NCBI GenBank assembly: GCA_042218065.1
Contig: JBDGRL010000005.1
Location: 1-64,000 of the forward strand
DNA from: JBDGRJ01 sp042218065
Lineage (GTDB): Bacteria; Patescibacteriota; Patescibacteriia; Magasanikbacterales; UBA922
Direction: 5' to 3'
Length of the DNA: 64,000 bases
Shown here: piece by piece, positions 57,749 through 64,000 of the stretch
Layout: every line of letters starts with the position of its first letter
How positions within the stretch are numbered: position 1 is the stretch's first letter
Notes under the pieces: model-generated
Seen by the model: the letters and a program-made list of their open reading frames with translations, nothing else
Told to the model about the DNA's origin: nothing
Databases searched by the model: none
Translations under genes and position numbers: made by a program

Positions 57749-59635
57749 ATGTTTCTTTCATCGGATAAACTAGCAGAAATACTAGTAGAAGAAAGGATAG
57801 CCACAAAAGAAGAGATGGATGAATACAAAGAACAAGCTAAACAAGAGGATCAGCACCTGTATCATTTTTTAATTGAACAAGGGGAAATAGATAAAGATGA
57901 GCTTGGCAAAGCTATTGCAAACCAAGAAGATATTGAGTATATAGATATATCTTCTCAGGATATAGACTCTTCTATTGTAAAAAATATTCCCGAGGTTGTA
58001 GCAAGAAAAAATAATGCAATTGTATTTAGTGAATCAGAATCTAGTGTGAAGGTAGCTCTGTTTGATCCGACTAGCGAGGATTTTATTGAGAACATTAAAA
58101 ATAAGATACAAGAAAGAACACAAAGAATAATAGAAATGCAAGATAAAGCAGATAAAGAAGAGAGAAGTAGTTTGGCTAATAAAAATAAGGATGAGCTATT
58201 AGATTATGCTAAGCAAGAGTATGATATCTCTCTCGATAAAGAGAACACCAAACAGGAAATGCTTGATAATTTTTTAGATCAGTTGAATGAGATTAAGGAT
58301 AAAGAGGCGCAAGAGAAAGAAATAGAGATATATTTTGGACATAAGCAGGATATTCAAGATGCTGTGCATGAAAATTATGACTCTAGCCAAGAGGATTTTG
58401 CGGCTATGGTTCAGGATATTATTGATAATCAGGGTGAGGACATCAACCCCGAAGATATGCCGATAATTAAGATCGTTAACGAGCTACTGCAGTATGCATA
58501 TGAAAATAATGCTTCTGATATACACATCGAACCTTACGAAGAAAAGACTCTGATTAGGTTTAGGATAGATGGGATCCTTCATGATATTATTAGCATTCCC
58601 AAGAGCTTGCATAATCTGATAATTACCAGAATAAAGATTTTAGCTCGTCTCCGCACTGATGAGCACAGGACTGCACAGGACGGCAAGTTGCGATTTAATC
58701 ACGAGGGGGAAGAAGTGGATGTGCGGGTCTCGATTGTGCCGATAGTATATGGAGAAAAGGCCGTACTTAGAATTTTAGCTGAGACTACCGGCAAATTTAC
58801 TCTAGATAATCTCGGTTTCAGAGATCAGGATTTAGAAAAAATTAAGGATAATATAGACAGCCCTTGGGGTATGATCTTAGCCACCGGCCCTACAGGCTCG
58901 GGAAAAACTACGACTCTCTATACTGTATTAAAGAAGCTAAACTCTCGGGAGGTAAATATATCTACGATTGAGGATCCGGTAGAATATGGGATTGAGTCGA
59001 TTAATCAGATTCAGGTAAACGAGGAAGCGAATCTTACTTTCTCCAATGGGCTTCGGGCCATAGTCCGACAAGATCCGGATATAATTATGGTTGGGGAGAT
59101 AAGAGACGAGGAGACGGCACAGATAGCAGTGAATGCTGCTATGACAGGGCACTTGGTCTTATCAACACTGCACACTAATGACTCGGCGACCACACTTCCA
59201 CGCTTGTTGGATATGGGGGTTCAGCCTTTTTTGGTAGCTTCTACTCTGAATGTTGTGATAGCTCAGAGACTGGTAAGAAAAATTTGTGAACACTGCAAAG
59301 GCAACAAAGAGATAGATGAAGAAACTAAAGAGCTGATTACAAGTGAGTTATCTGAGGATGTTATCGATGAATATGATTTATTGGATGCTGATCTAAAAGA
59401 GGGCAAGGGTTGTGCCAGCTGTCAGCAGAGTGGATACCAGGGGCGAGTGGGTATATATGAGGTATTGGATGTGTCTCAAAAGATAAAACAGATGGTGATG
59501 GATAAGAAAAATGCAGATGATATAAAACAACAGGCGATAGAGGAAGGAATGCTACCTCTGATCAAAGCCGGGATTGAAAAGGTATTAGACGGACAAACCA
59601 CGCTCGAAGAACTTTTACGTGTAGCTCAAGAATAA
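57749..59635 (+). CDS. pilB: type IV pilus assembly ATPase PilB (GspE family)
   Basis: The hexameric motor that powers pilus extension. The N-terminal MshEN-like region (1-100, with DELGKAIANQEDIEYIDIS) is followed by a Lys/Glu-rich linker (about 110-230). The ATPase core has Walker A GPTGSGKTTT near 379, the Asp box EDPVEYGIESINQIQVN, Walker B IIMVGEIRDEETAQIA and the His box MTGHLVLSTLHTND. A zinc-binding tetra-Cys element (CEHC...CASC) is present near the C terminus. At 628 residues it is complete. The pilus operon starts here and continues with pilC 6 bases on. Confidence 0.95.
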   Translation: MFLSSDKLAEILVEERIATKEEMDEYKEQAKQEDQHLYHFLIEQGEIDKDELGKAIANQEDIEYIDISSQDIDSSIVKNIPEVVARKNNAIVFSESESSVKVALFDPTSEDFIENIKNKIQERTQRIIEMQDKADKEERSSLANKNKDELLDYAKQEYDISLDKENTKQEMLDNFLDQLNEIKDKEAQEKEIEIYFGHKQDIQDAVHENYDSSQEDFAAMVQDIIDNQGEDINPEDMPIIKIVNELLQYAYENNASDIHIEPYEEKTLIRFRIDGILHDIISIPKSLHNLIITRIKILARLRTDEHRTAQDGKLRFNHEGEEVDVRVSIVPIVYGEKAVLRILAETTGKFTLDNLGFRDQDLEKIKDNIDSPWGMILATGPTGSGKTTTLYTVLKKLNSREVNISTIEDPVEYGIESINQIQVNEEANLTFSNGLRAIVRQDPDIIMVGEIRDEETAQIAVNAAMTGHLVLSTLHTNDSATTLPRLLDMGVQPFLVASTLNVVIAQRLVRKICEHCKGNKEIDEETKELITSELSEDVIDEYDLLDADLKEGKGCASCQQSGYQGRVGIYEVLDVSQKIKQMVMDKKNADDIKQQAIEEGMLPLIKAGIEKVLDGQTTLEELLRVAQE

Positions 59636-59641
59636 AATAAT

Positions 59642-60775
59642 ATGGCAGATTTAACTGAGATTACAAAACCTAAAGAAGACACAAATAATAAGAAAGAAGA
59701 AAAAGATAAGCACTGGTGGGAAAAGGAAATTAATATTTTGGGAGTATCCAGCAAGCAGATCTTATTTTTTACTAAGAACTTGTCGGTAATGCTTCAGGCA
59801 GGCTCTACTTTGACTGAATCCTTGGAGGTTTTGGTAGGACAAACCAAAGGAAAGTTAAAAAATATAGTAAGACAGGTTCACAAAGAAGTGAGTAGGGGGC
59901 ATGAGTTCAGCGAGGCTTTGAAAAAATACCCCAAGGTTTTTTCAGACACCTATATAAGTATACTTCAGGTTGGAGAAAAAACCGGAAGTTTAGGAAAAAA
60001 TTTGCAGTACTTAGTAGATCAATTAGAAAAGACTCATTCTCTAAAAAAGAAGATTTTTTCTGCGATGTTGTATCCTGCTATTGTCTTGCTTGGTGGTGTT
60101 GCTGTTTCGATCGGAATTATTGTGTTTGTGCTGCCAAAGGTTACTGATTTGTTCGAGAGCTTTGATGTAGCTTTGCCCTGGTCTACACAGCTGTTGATGG
60201 CGATATCCAGTTTATTTCAAAACTATGGCCTTATTGCAGGTGTGGTTTTAGCAGTGACTCTGATAGTGTTTTATTGGGTTACCAGACAAGATTTTGCGAA
60301 GCCTGTGACTCATTGGGTGCTGCTCGAGGTGCCTGTAGTCAAAAAGATATCCAAACACTTTAACTTGGCTATGTTTTTTAGAACTTTAAGTATATTATTA
60401 AAAAGTGGAGTTACTATCGATGAGGGCATAAAAATATGCAAAAAAAGTGTAACCAATGTTTATTACAAAGATTTTTTAGATGAAGCTTATGAGGAAATAA
60501 AAGGAGGAAGCACACTGACCGATGCTATGAGAAAAAGAGAAGACCTTTTTCCCGCCACGAATGTACAGATTATAAATGTCGGGGAGGATTCAGGCACATT
60601 GGGCAAAGCGCTGAAGTATTGCTCCGATATTCACGAAGAGGAGCTGGATGATATTACTAAAAATCTGTCTGACATTTTGGAGCCTGTTCTGCTTATCGCT
60701 ATCGGTCTTATGGTGGGCTTTTTGGCTGTTTCTATAATTACACCTATTTACTCTATTACTGGTGATTTACAATAA
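59642..60775 (+). CDS. pilC: type IV pilus inner-membrane platform protein PilC
   Basis: The membrane platform on which PilB rotates and pilins assemble. It has two T2SSF domains: LPQ-type region FFTKNLSVMLQAGSTLTESLEVL (about 43-66) with VSRGHEFSEALKKYP, and a second copy MFFRTLSILLKSGVTIDEGIKICKK with IKGGSTLTDAM. Four helices are expected, including FSAMLYPAIVLLGGVAVSIGIIVFVLP. At 377 residues it is near standard (about 400). Spacing of 6 bases to pilB shows one operon. Confidence 0.93.
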   Translation: MADLTEITKPKEDTNNKKEEKDKHWWEKEINILGVSSKQILFFTKNLSVMLQAGSTLTESLEVLVGQTKGKLKNIVRQVHKEVSRGHEFSEALKKYPKVFSDTYISILQVGEKTGSLGKNLQYLVDQLEKTHSLKKKIFSAMLYPAIVLLGGVAVSIGIIVFVLPKVTDLFESFDVALPWSTQLLMAISSLFQNYGLIAGVVLAVTLIVFYWVTRQDFAKPVTHWVLLEVPVVKKISKHFNLAMFFRTLSILLKSGVTIDEGIKICKKSVTNVYYKDFLDEAYEEIKGGSTLTDAMRKREDLFPATNVQIINVGEDSGTLGKALKYCSDIHEEELDDITKNLSDILEPVLLIAIGLMVGFLAVSIITPIYSITGDLQ

Positions 60776-60776
60776 T

Positions 60777-61205
60777 ATGAAAGGTTTTACCTTAATAGAG
60801 GTGCTTGTAGTAGTTGGGATTATCATTGTTATTTCAGCTTTGAGTTTGCCTTTCTATGGTAAGTTCGTGAATATGAACTCTATAAACTCTCAAGTTACCG
60901 AGGTCAGAAAAAACATTAGGCTAGCACAAGAGGAAGCTCAGGCAGGCAAGCACAACTCCAATCACGGGATCCACTTTACGACCACCAGCTATACACACTA
61001 TGTAGGTTCTGATTTTAACTCTAGAGACAAAAACAAGGATGAGGACTATGATCTGAATAATAAACTAGAGTTTATCAGTTCATTTGAGGTTAATTTTAGC
61101 AAAGATACGGGCCTGCCTTCAGCTACAGGAACTATAACTATCAAGAATACGAATAACGGAAAAACAGCTGATATTTCGATCAATGAGGAGGGTTTAATAT
61201 ATTAG
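60777..61205 (+). CDS. prepilin-type minor pilin (GspH-like)
   Basis: A class III signal with a very short leader (MKG), then FTLIEVLVVVGIIIVISALSLP. The body has SQVTEVRKNIRLAQEEAQAGKH, recalling GspH/FimT minor pilins, and a C-terminal beta region. I chose ATG 60777 rather than the GTG at 60762 because the leader peptide then matches. It starts one base after the pilC stop. Length 142 residues. Confidence 0.88.
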   Translation: MKGFTLIEVLVVVGIIIVISALSLPFYGKFVNMNSINSQVTEVRKNIRLAQEEAQAGKHNSNHGIHFTTTSYTHYVGSDFNSRDKNKDEDYDLNNKLEFISSFEVNFSKDTGLPSATGTITIKNTNNGKTADISINEEGLIY

Positions 61206-61214
61206 AATTAACTT

Positions 61215-62579
61215 ATGAAATCCAACCGAGGCCAAAGCTTACTTGAGGTAATTATTGCTCTGGGTATATTTTTTTCTGCTATAGTAGGGTCCTTGTCCGC
61301 TACCTCATTTTACTTGGATAATTACCAAAGAAGTAAGGATATATCCAAAGCTAGAGAAGTGGTTCAAGAATCTTTTGCTGCGATCAGATCTATTGCCTAC
61401 GAGGACTGGGGGCAGATTTCCGATGGTACTTATGGCATCACTACCAGCTCCGGTAAGTGGAAGCTAGCTAATGATCCGGACACGGTAGACGGAAAGTACA
61501 AAAGAAAGGTAGTAATCTCTTCGGTTAATAAAGGCGGTAATTGTAACATTACCAGCTCAGGAGGAACAAAAGACAGCGATAGAAAGTTTGTGACCACTAC
61601 TGTCAGCTGGAGCACACCTAGTGGCACTTCGACTAGGTCTTTTGGTAGATATATTACCAGATGGGGAAACCCTAAAAACTGCCTGCCAAAATCAGATAAT
61701 GGTATAGCTTTTACCCAAAATGAAGAACTAAAGACTCTTCCTGCAAATGACGGACAGATAAATGAATGGGACCCGGGTGATGTGGATATAATAGGATCTA
61801 TGCGCTCTGATTTTGATGATGATGGCAGCAATGATTTGGTATATCTAAAGAACAAAAATAAAATTAACGTCATAGATGAAAATGATGGGAGTGCCAGGGA
61901 TATCAGTATCTCCAGCCAGAAAGCAAAGCAAAAAAATGCTATATTGGTTTCTGATAACTGGAACGGTTCGGGCACATCTACTTTCTATACTTCACAAGTG
62001 AACCCTCAGAATGAAATATATCATGTAGATGAAGCAGCAAACCCCACACTGGTAGCCGACCCTGATAATGGAGTTGATAGTGTAGTTGGGAAGGGGGACA
62101 TAGATGGAGACGGGACTGATGAGTTTGTTTTTTTGGATGAGTCTCAGAATTTAAGATACATTGAGCCTGCCGACAGTGACAGCCAGGCTTACACGAAGAT
62201 ATATAATGATGTGGGCAAAAAAGATAGTATAGGTATAGGTGAGCCGGCTGACTTTGATGAAGATGGTACTGATAGGGTGCCTATAGTAGATAGTGGCAAT
62301 GATATTATTTTGGTTGATTCGGGAGGTAAGGAGGAAACAATTATTTTTAGCTCTAACAGCAATGAGCCTTCGAAGTCTCCGATGGCTTCGGTAGATGTGG
62401 ATGGCGACGGTCTGTTTGAAATAGTTTACATAGATAAAAGTGGAAACAATGACATTGCTAAGTATATAAATGATGTAGGAGGAGATAACGATGTAGACAA
62501 GCTTGTAGATGAGAACAATAACTCTATCGAGGCCGATACAAGCAGTGGCTTAACAGCAGCCGATACAAATAATGAATAA
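61215..62579 (+). CDS. minor pilin with VCBS/FG-GAP-like repeat domain
   Basis: The N terminus MKSNRGQSLLEVIIALGIFFSAIVGS is a prepilin signal of the PilV/GspI type, followed by a pilin-like region to about residue 165. The C-terminal 280 residues carry repeated Asp-rich loops of the FG-GAP/VCBS kind: DFDDDGSNDLVYLKNKNKINVID, DIDGDGTDEFVFLDESQNLRYIE, DFDEDGTDRVPIVDSGNDIILVD and DVDGDGLFEIVYIDKSG. These probably bind calcium and build a propeller displayed at a pilus tip. This pilin-propeller fusion is unusual. Length 454 residues. It lies within the pilus operon. Confidence 0.88.
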   Translation: MKSNRGQSLLEVIIALGIFFSAIVGSLSATSFYLDNYQRSKDISKAREVVQESFAAIRSIAYEDWGQISDGTYGITTSSGKWKLANDPDTVDGKYKRKVVISSVNKGGNCNITSSGGTKDSDRKFVTTTVSWSTPSGTSTRSFGRYITRWGNPKNCLPKSDNGIAFTQNEELKTLPANDGQINEWDPGDVDIIGSMRSDFDDDGSNDLVYLKNKNKINVIDENDGSARDISISSQKAKQKNAILVSDNWNGSGTSTFYTSQVNPQNEIYHVDEAANPTLVADPDNGVDSVVGKGDIDGDGTDEFVFLDESQNLRYIEPADSDSQAYTKIYNDVGKKDSIGIGEPADFDEDGTDRVPIVDSGNDIILVDSGGKEETIIFSSNSNEPSKSPMASVDVDGDGLFEIVYIDKSGNNDIAKYINDVGGDNDVDKLVDENNNSIEADTSSGLTAADTNNE

Positions 62580-62582
62580 AAT

Positions 62583-63425
62583 ATGAACAAGAAAGGTTTT
62601 ACCCTAACGGAGCTGATGGTTTATATAGCTATTTCTGCTATAATAGTAACGGCTAGCCTGACAGTGGTCTGGGATATTATCGGAGATCAAAATAAAAATG
62701 AGAGCATAACCCTGGTTAATGAAACCGGGGATTTGATCTTGGATAGAGTCGGTCTTTACAGTGGGGAGGCAGTAAGTATCGACTCGGAGACGGTGTTTAA
62801 TTCGTCCAGCGGCAAGCTGGTTTTACAGATGAACAAACAGCCAAACAGGATTATAGAAGCCTATGATACCACGGTCACTTTAGGGGGTAATAATTTAAAT
62901 ACCACAAAGATTAGATCAAGGAGCACAGGAGAGGGGATAAATGTAGATGAATATTGTGCTGATAAAGATGTGAACAAAAAAGAAAATGAAAGTGAGAATG
63001 AAGACGAAAATCAAAACAATGATAATTATTCATATAGTTATGAGTATGACTATGATTATGAAAAAGGGAACTACCGCTACTATTATGAATACGATTATAC
63101 CTGGTCCCCCGAAGCAGATCAGAGCCCGACTCCGACTCCTGATCCAAACGAAAATATGGACTGTATTAACAAGAATGTAAACCCTGATCCGGATCCGAAC
63201 CCTGATCCCGACCCGCCTGACGACGCATTAGACGGTAAACAGAGAGGAAATGATTTGGTTCCTGATAAGGTAAAGGTAGAAAAGTTTCATCTTACAGACT
63301 TATCAAACAATCATTCTGACAGCTTTAAATTGAGACTAAAATTAGAAAGGTTAAACCCTGTTACAAAGTCTTATCAAGCTCAACAAAGCTGGAGTAGTGC
63401 TTTTACCTTAAAGAAAAGACAGTAA
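62583..63425 (+). CDS. PilW/GspJ-like minor pilin with a Tyr-rich insert
   Basis: The prepilin signal MNKKGFTLTELMVYIAISAIIVTASLTVV places this in the pilus operon. A typical pilin region runs to about 120. From about 135 to 175 there is a low-complexity, Tyr/Asn/Asp/Glu-rich insert (Tyr-Asp-Tyr repeats) followed by PTPTPDPN and PDPDPNPDPDP linkers, flanked by Cys residues (EYC and MDC). The C-terminal part resumes with PDKVKVEKFHLTDLSNN, resembling the end of GspJ-type pilins. Length 280 residues. Confidence 0.85.
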   Translation: MNKKGFTLTELMVYIAISAIIVTASLTVVWDIIGDQNKNESITLVNETGDLILDRVGLYSGEAVSIDSETVFNSSSGKLVLQMNKQPNRIIEAYDTTVTLGGNNLNTTKIRSRSTGEGINVDEYCADKDVNKKENESENEDENQNNDNYSYSYEYDYDYEKGNYRYYYEYDYTWSPEADQSPTPTPDPNENMDCINKNVNPDPDPNPDPDPPDDALDGKQRGNDLVPDKVKVEKFHLTDLSNNHSDSFKLRLKLERLNPVTKSYQAQQSWSSAFTLKKRQ

Positions 63426-63428
63426 AAT

Positions 63429-63821
63429 ATGATAAATAACAACTCCGAGATTCAAAATAATAGTAACGGCTATGTAATGACTTTAATGGTAGTCATTTTG
63501 GCATCCATTATGTTGGTGGTAGTAACCAGTGCCTCCTATTCCAGTCTGACCAGCTTAAAGAAAAGTCAAACGACTTTGGATAAATCAAAGATACAGTCAT
63601 TTACTGAAGGTTGCAGTGAAGAAGCTTTGTTACAGTTGAGTAGAAAACCTTCCTATAAGGGAGATAAATATGATCTGCGAGGCGGCACTTGTAATATAGG
63701 GGTTACAACCTCCGATAATACCAGCACGATTTCTGTAACCGGCACCTTATCAAATATGAATCATAATTATCGGATTGAGGTTAGTTTAGACCCTTTTAAG
63801 GTGATTAATTGGGAGTATTAA
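63429..63821 (+). CDS. PilX-like pilus assembly protein
   Basis: A hydrophobic N-terminal helix (VMTLMVVILASIMLVVVTSASYSSL) preceded by a polar leader (NNNSEIQNNSNG) recalls PilX-type minor pilins, which lack the normal Glu5 signal. A Cys-containing beta region follows (FTEGCSEEALLQLSR, GGTCNIGVTT). It starts 3 bases after the previous gene. Length 130 residues. Assignment is by position and layout. Confidence 0.7.
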   Translation: MINNNSEIQNNSNGYVMTLMVVILASIMLVVVTSASYSSLTSLKKSQTTLDKSKIQSFTEGCSEEALLQLSRKPSYKGDKYDLRGGTCNIGVTTSDNTSTISVTGTLSNMNHNYRIEVSLDPFKVINWEY

Positions 63822-63823
63822 TT

Positions 63824-63850
63824 TTGACAATAATATTTTTGTGATATAAT
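63824..63850 (+). promoter_or_regulatory. promoter-like sequence before the major pilin gene
   Basis: Perfect TTGACA (63824-63829) and TATAAT (63845-63850) boxes are separated by 15 bases, two fewer than ideal. Placed between the minor-pilin operon and the last pilin, it could give that gene independent, strong expression. Confidence 0.6.
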
Positions 63851-63881
63851 AAACAAAAGGTTTATTTTTAACTAATTTCAT

Positions 63882-64000
63882 ATGCAAACCTTTATTAATC
63901 TAGATGAAGATAAGGGTTTTACCCTTATTGAACTCCTTATCGTAATAGCTATTATAGCTATACTGGCGGGCATAGTGTTTGTAGCTTTAGATCCCGGTCA
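63882..64000 (+). CDS. type IV pilin (probable major pilin), 3' end outside window
   Basis: ATG 63882 encodes the leader MQTFINLDEDKG followed by FTLIELLIVIAIIAILAGIVFVAL, a canonical prepilin signal with Glu5. The sequence runs off the right edge, so the globular domain is not visible. The preceding promoter-like sequence and separation from the operon suggest the abundant major pilin rather than a minor one. Confidence 0.85.
   Translation, partial: MQTFINLDEDKGFTLIELLIVIAIIAILAGIVFVALDPG

Overview
The window reads as a bacterial chromosome segment that is AT-rich and gene-dense, with short intergenic gaps. It most likely comes from a Candidate Phyla Radiation (Patescibacteria) lineage. That placement is an inference from gene content: short versions of core enzymes, a membrane-anchored VirD4/TraD-like ATPase with a non-ATPase paralogue, a type IV pilus system as the main surface apparatus, a CofE-like ligase with no F420 pathway nearby, and no rRNA or transposase in view. 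Protein ends fit genetic code 11, and TGA is used as a stop in several genes. Most starts have no Shine-Dalgarno sequence and follow an A/T-rich run. Four genes break this rule and share the exact heptamer AGGAGGG.

Layout. 1-5.4 kb: the 3' part of a giant surface protein. 5.4-9.8 kb: glyS, an M16 peptidase, tpiA and a TPR membrane protein. 9.8-10.2 kb: tRNA-Thr and tRNA-Tyr, with a 170-bp insert that duplicates the tRNA-Tyr 3' end. 10.3-14.6 kb: a complete livJHMGF amino-acid ABC importer. 14.7-15.3 kb: an ECF sigma factor on the minus strand. 15.5-20.3 kb: an Mth938-like protein, mutM, an MscS channel, tRNA-Thr, a GH1 glycosidase, a uridine-kinase-like remnant and an orphan gene. 20.5-25.2 kb: secD (carrying parvulin-like inserts), secF, a 53-residue membrane protein and the paralogue of the TraD-like N-terminal region. 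25.2-30.7 kb, minus strand: folD, murB, an EgtD-like methyltransferase, a Cys-rich small membrane protein, tRNA-Gln and dnaX. 30.9-37.7 kb: a SWIB protein on the plus strand, then on the minus strand a GT-C membrane enzyme, a lysine-rich protein, the TraD-like ATPase, a charged protein and era. 37.9-41.7 kb: rplI, pyrG, the CofE-like gene and a small SD-type gene with an internal TGA. 41.9-49.1 kb: cysS (minus), then pilM, a receiver protein, a pilin, pilD, ligA, a macrodomain and a frameshifted SD-type gene. 49.4-57.3 kb: hutH, a DUF2914 protein, two orphans, a truncated receiver, gatC, gatA, a coiled-coil protein and a tandem LOG protein. 57.4-64 kb: two tRNA-Ser genes, then a pilus operon (pilB, pilC and minor pilins), ending in a major-pilin gene cut by the right edge.

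Working together. Two pilus loci (43.4-46.2 kb and 57.7-64 kb) together supply the motor ATPase, platform protein, PilM, prepilin peptidase and several pilins. The Liv importer, M16 peptidase and lone histidine ammonia-lyase suggest scavenging and partial use of external amino acids. The Sec genes, giant surface protein, GT-C enzyme and TraD-like cluster point to strong investment in the cell surface.

Most unusual signals: the tRNA-Tyr 3'-end duplication around a structured GC-rich insert, the AGGAGGG gene class (one with its SD inside a hairpin and an in-frame TGA, one with a frameshift), the SecD-parvulin fusion, a pilin with VCBS/FG-GAP-like repeats, and a pilin with a Tyr-rich insert.
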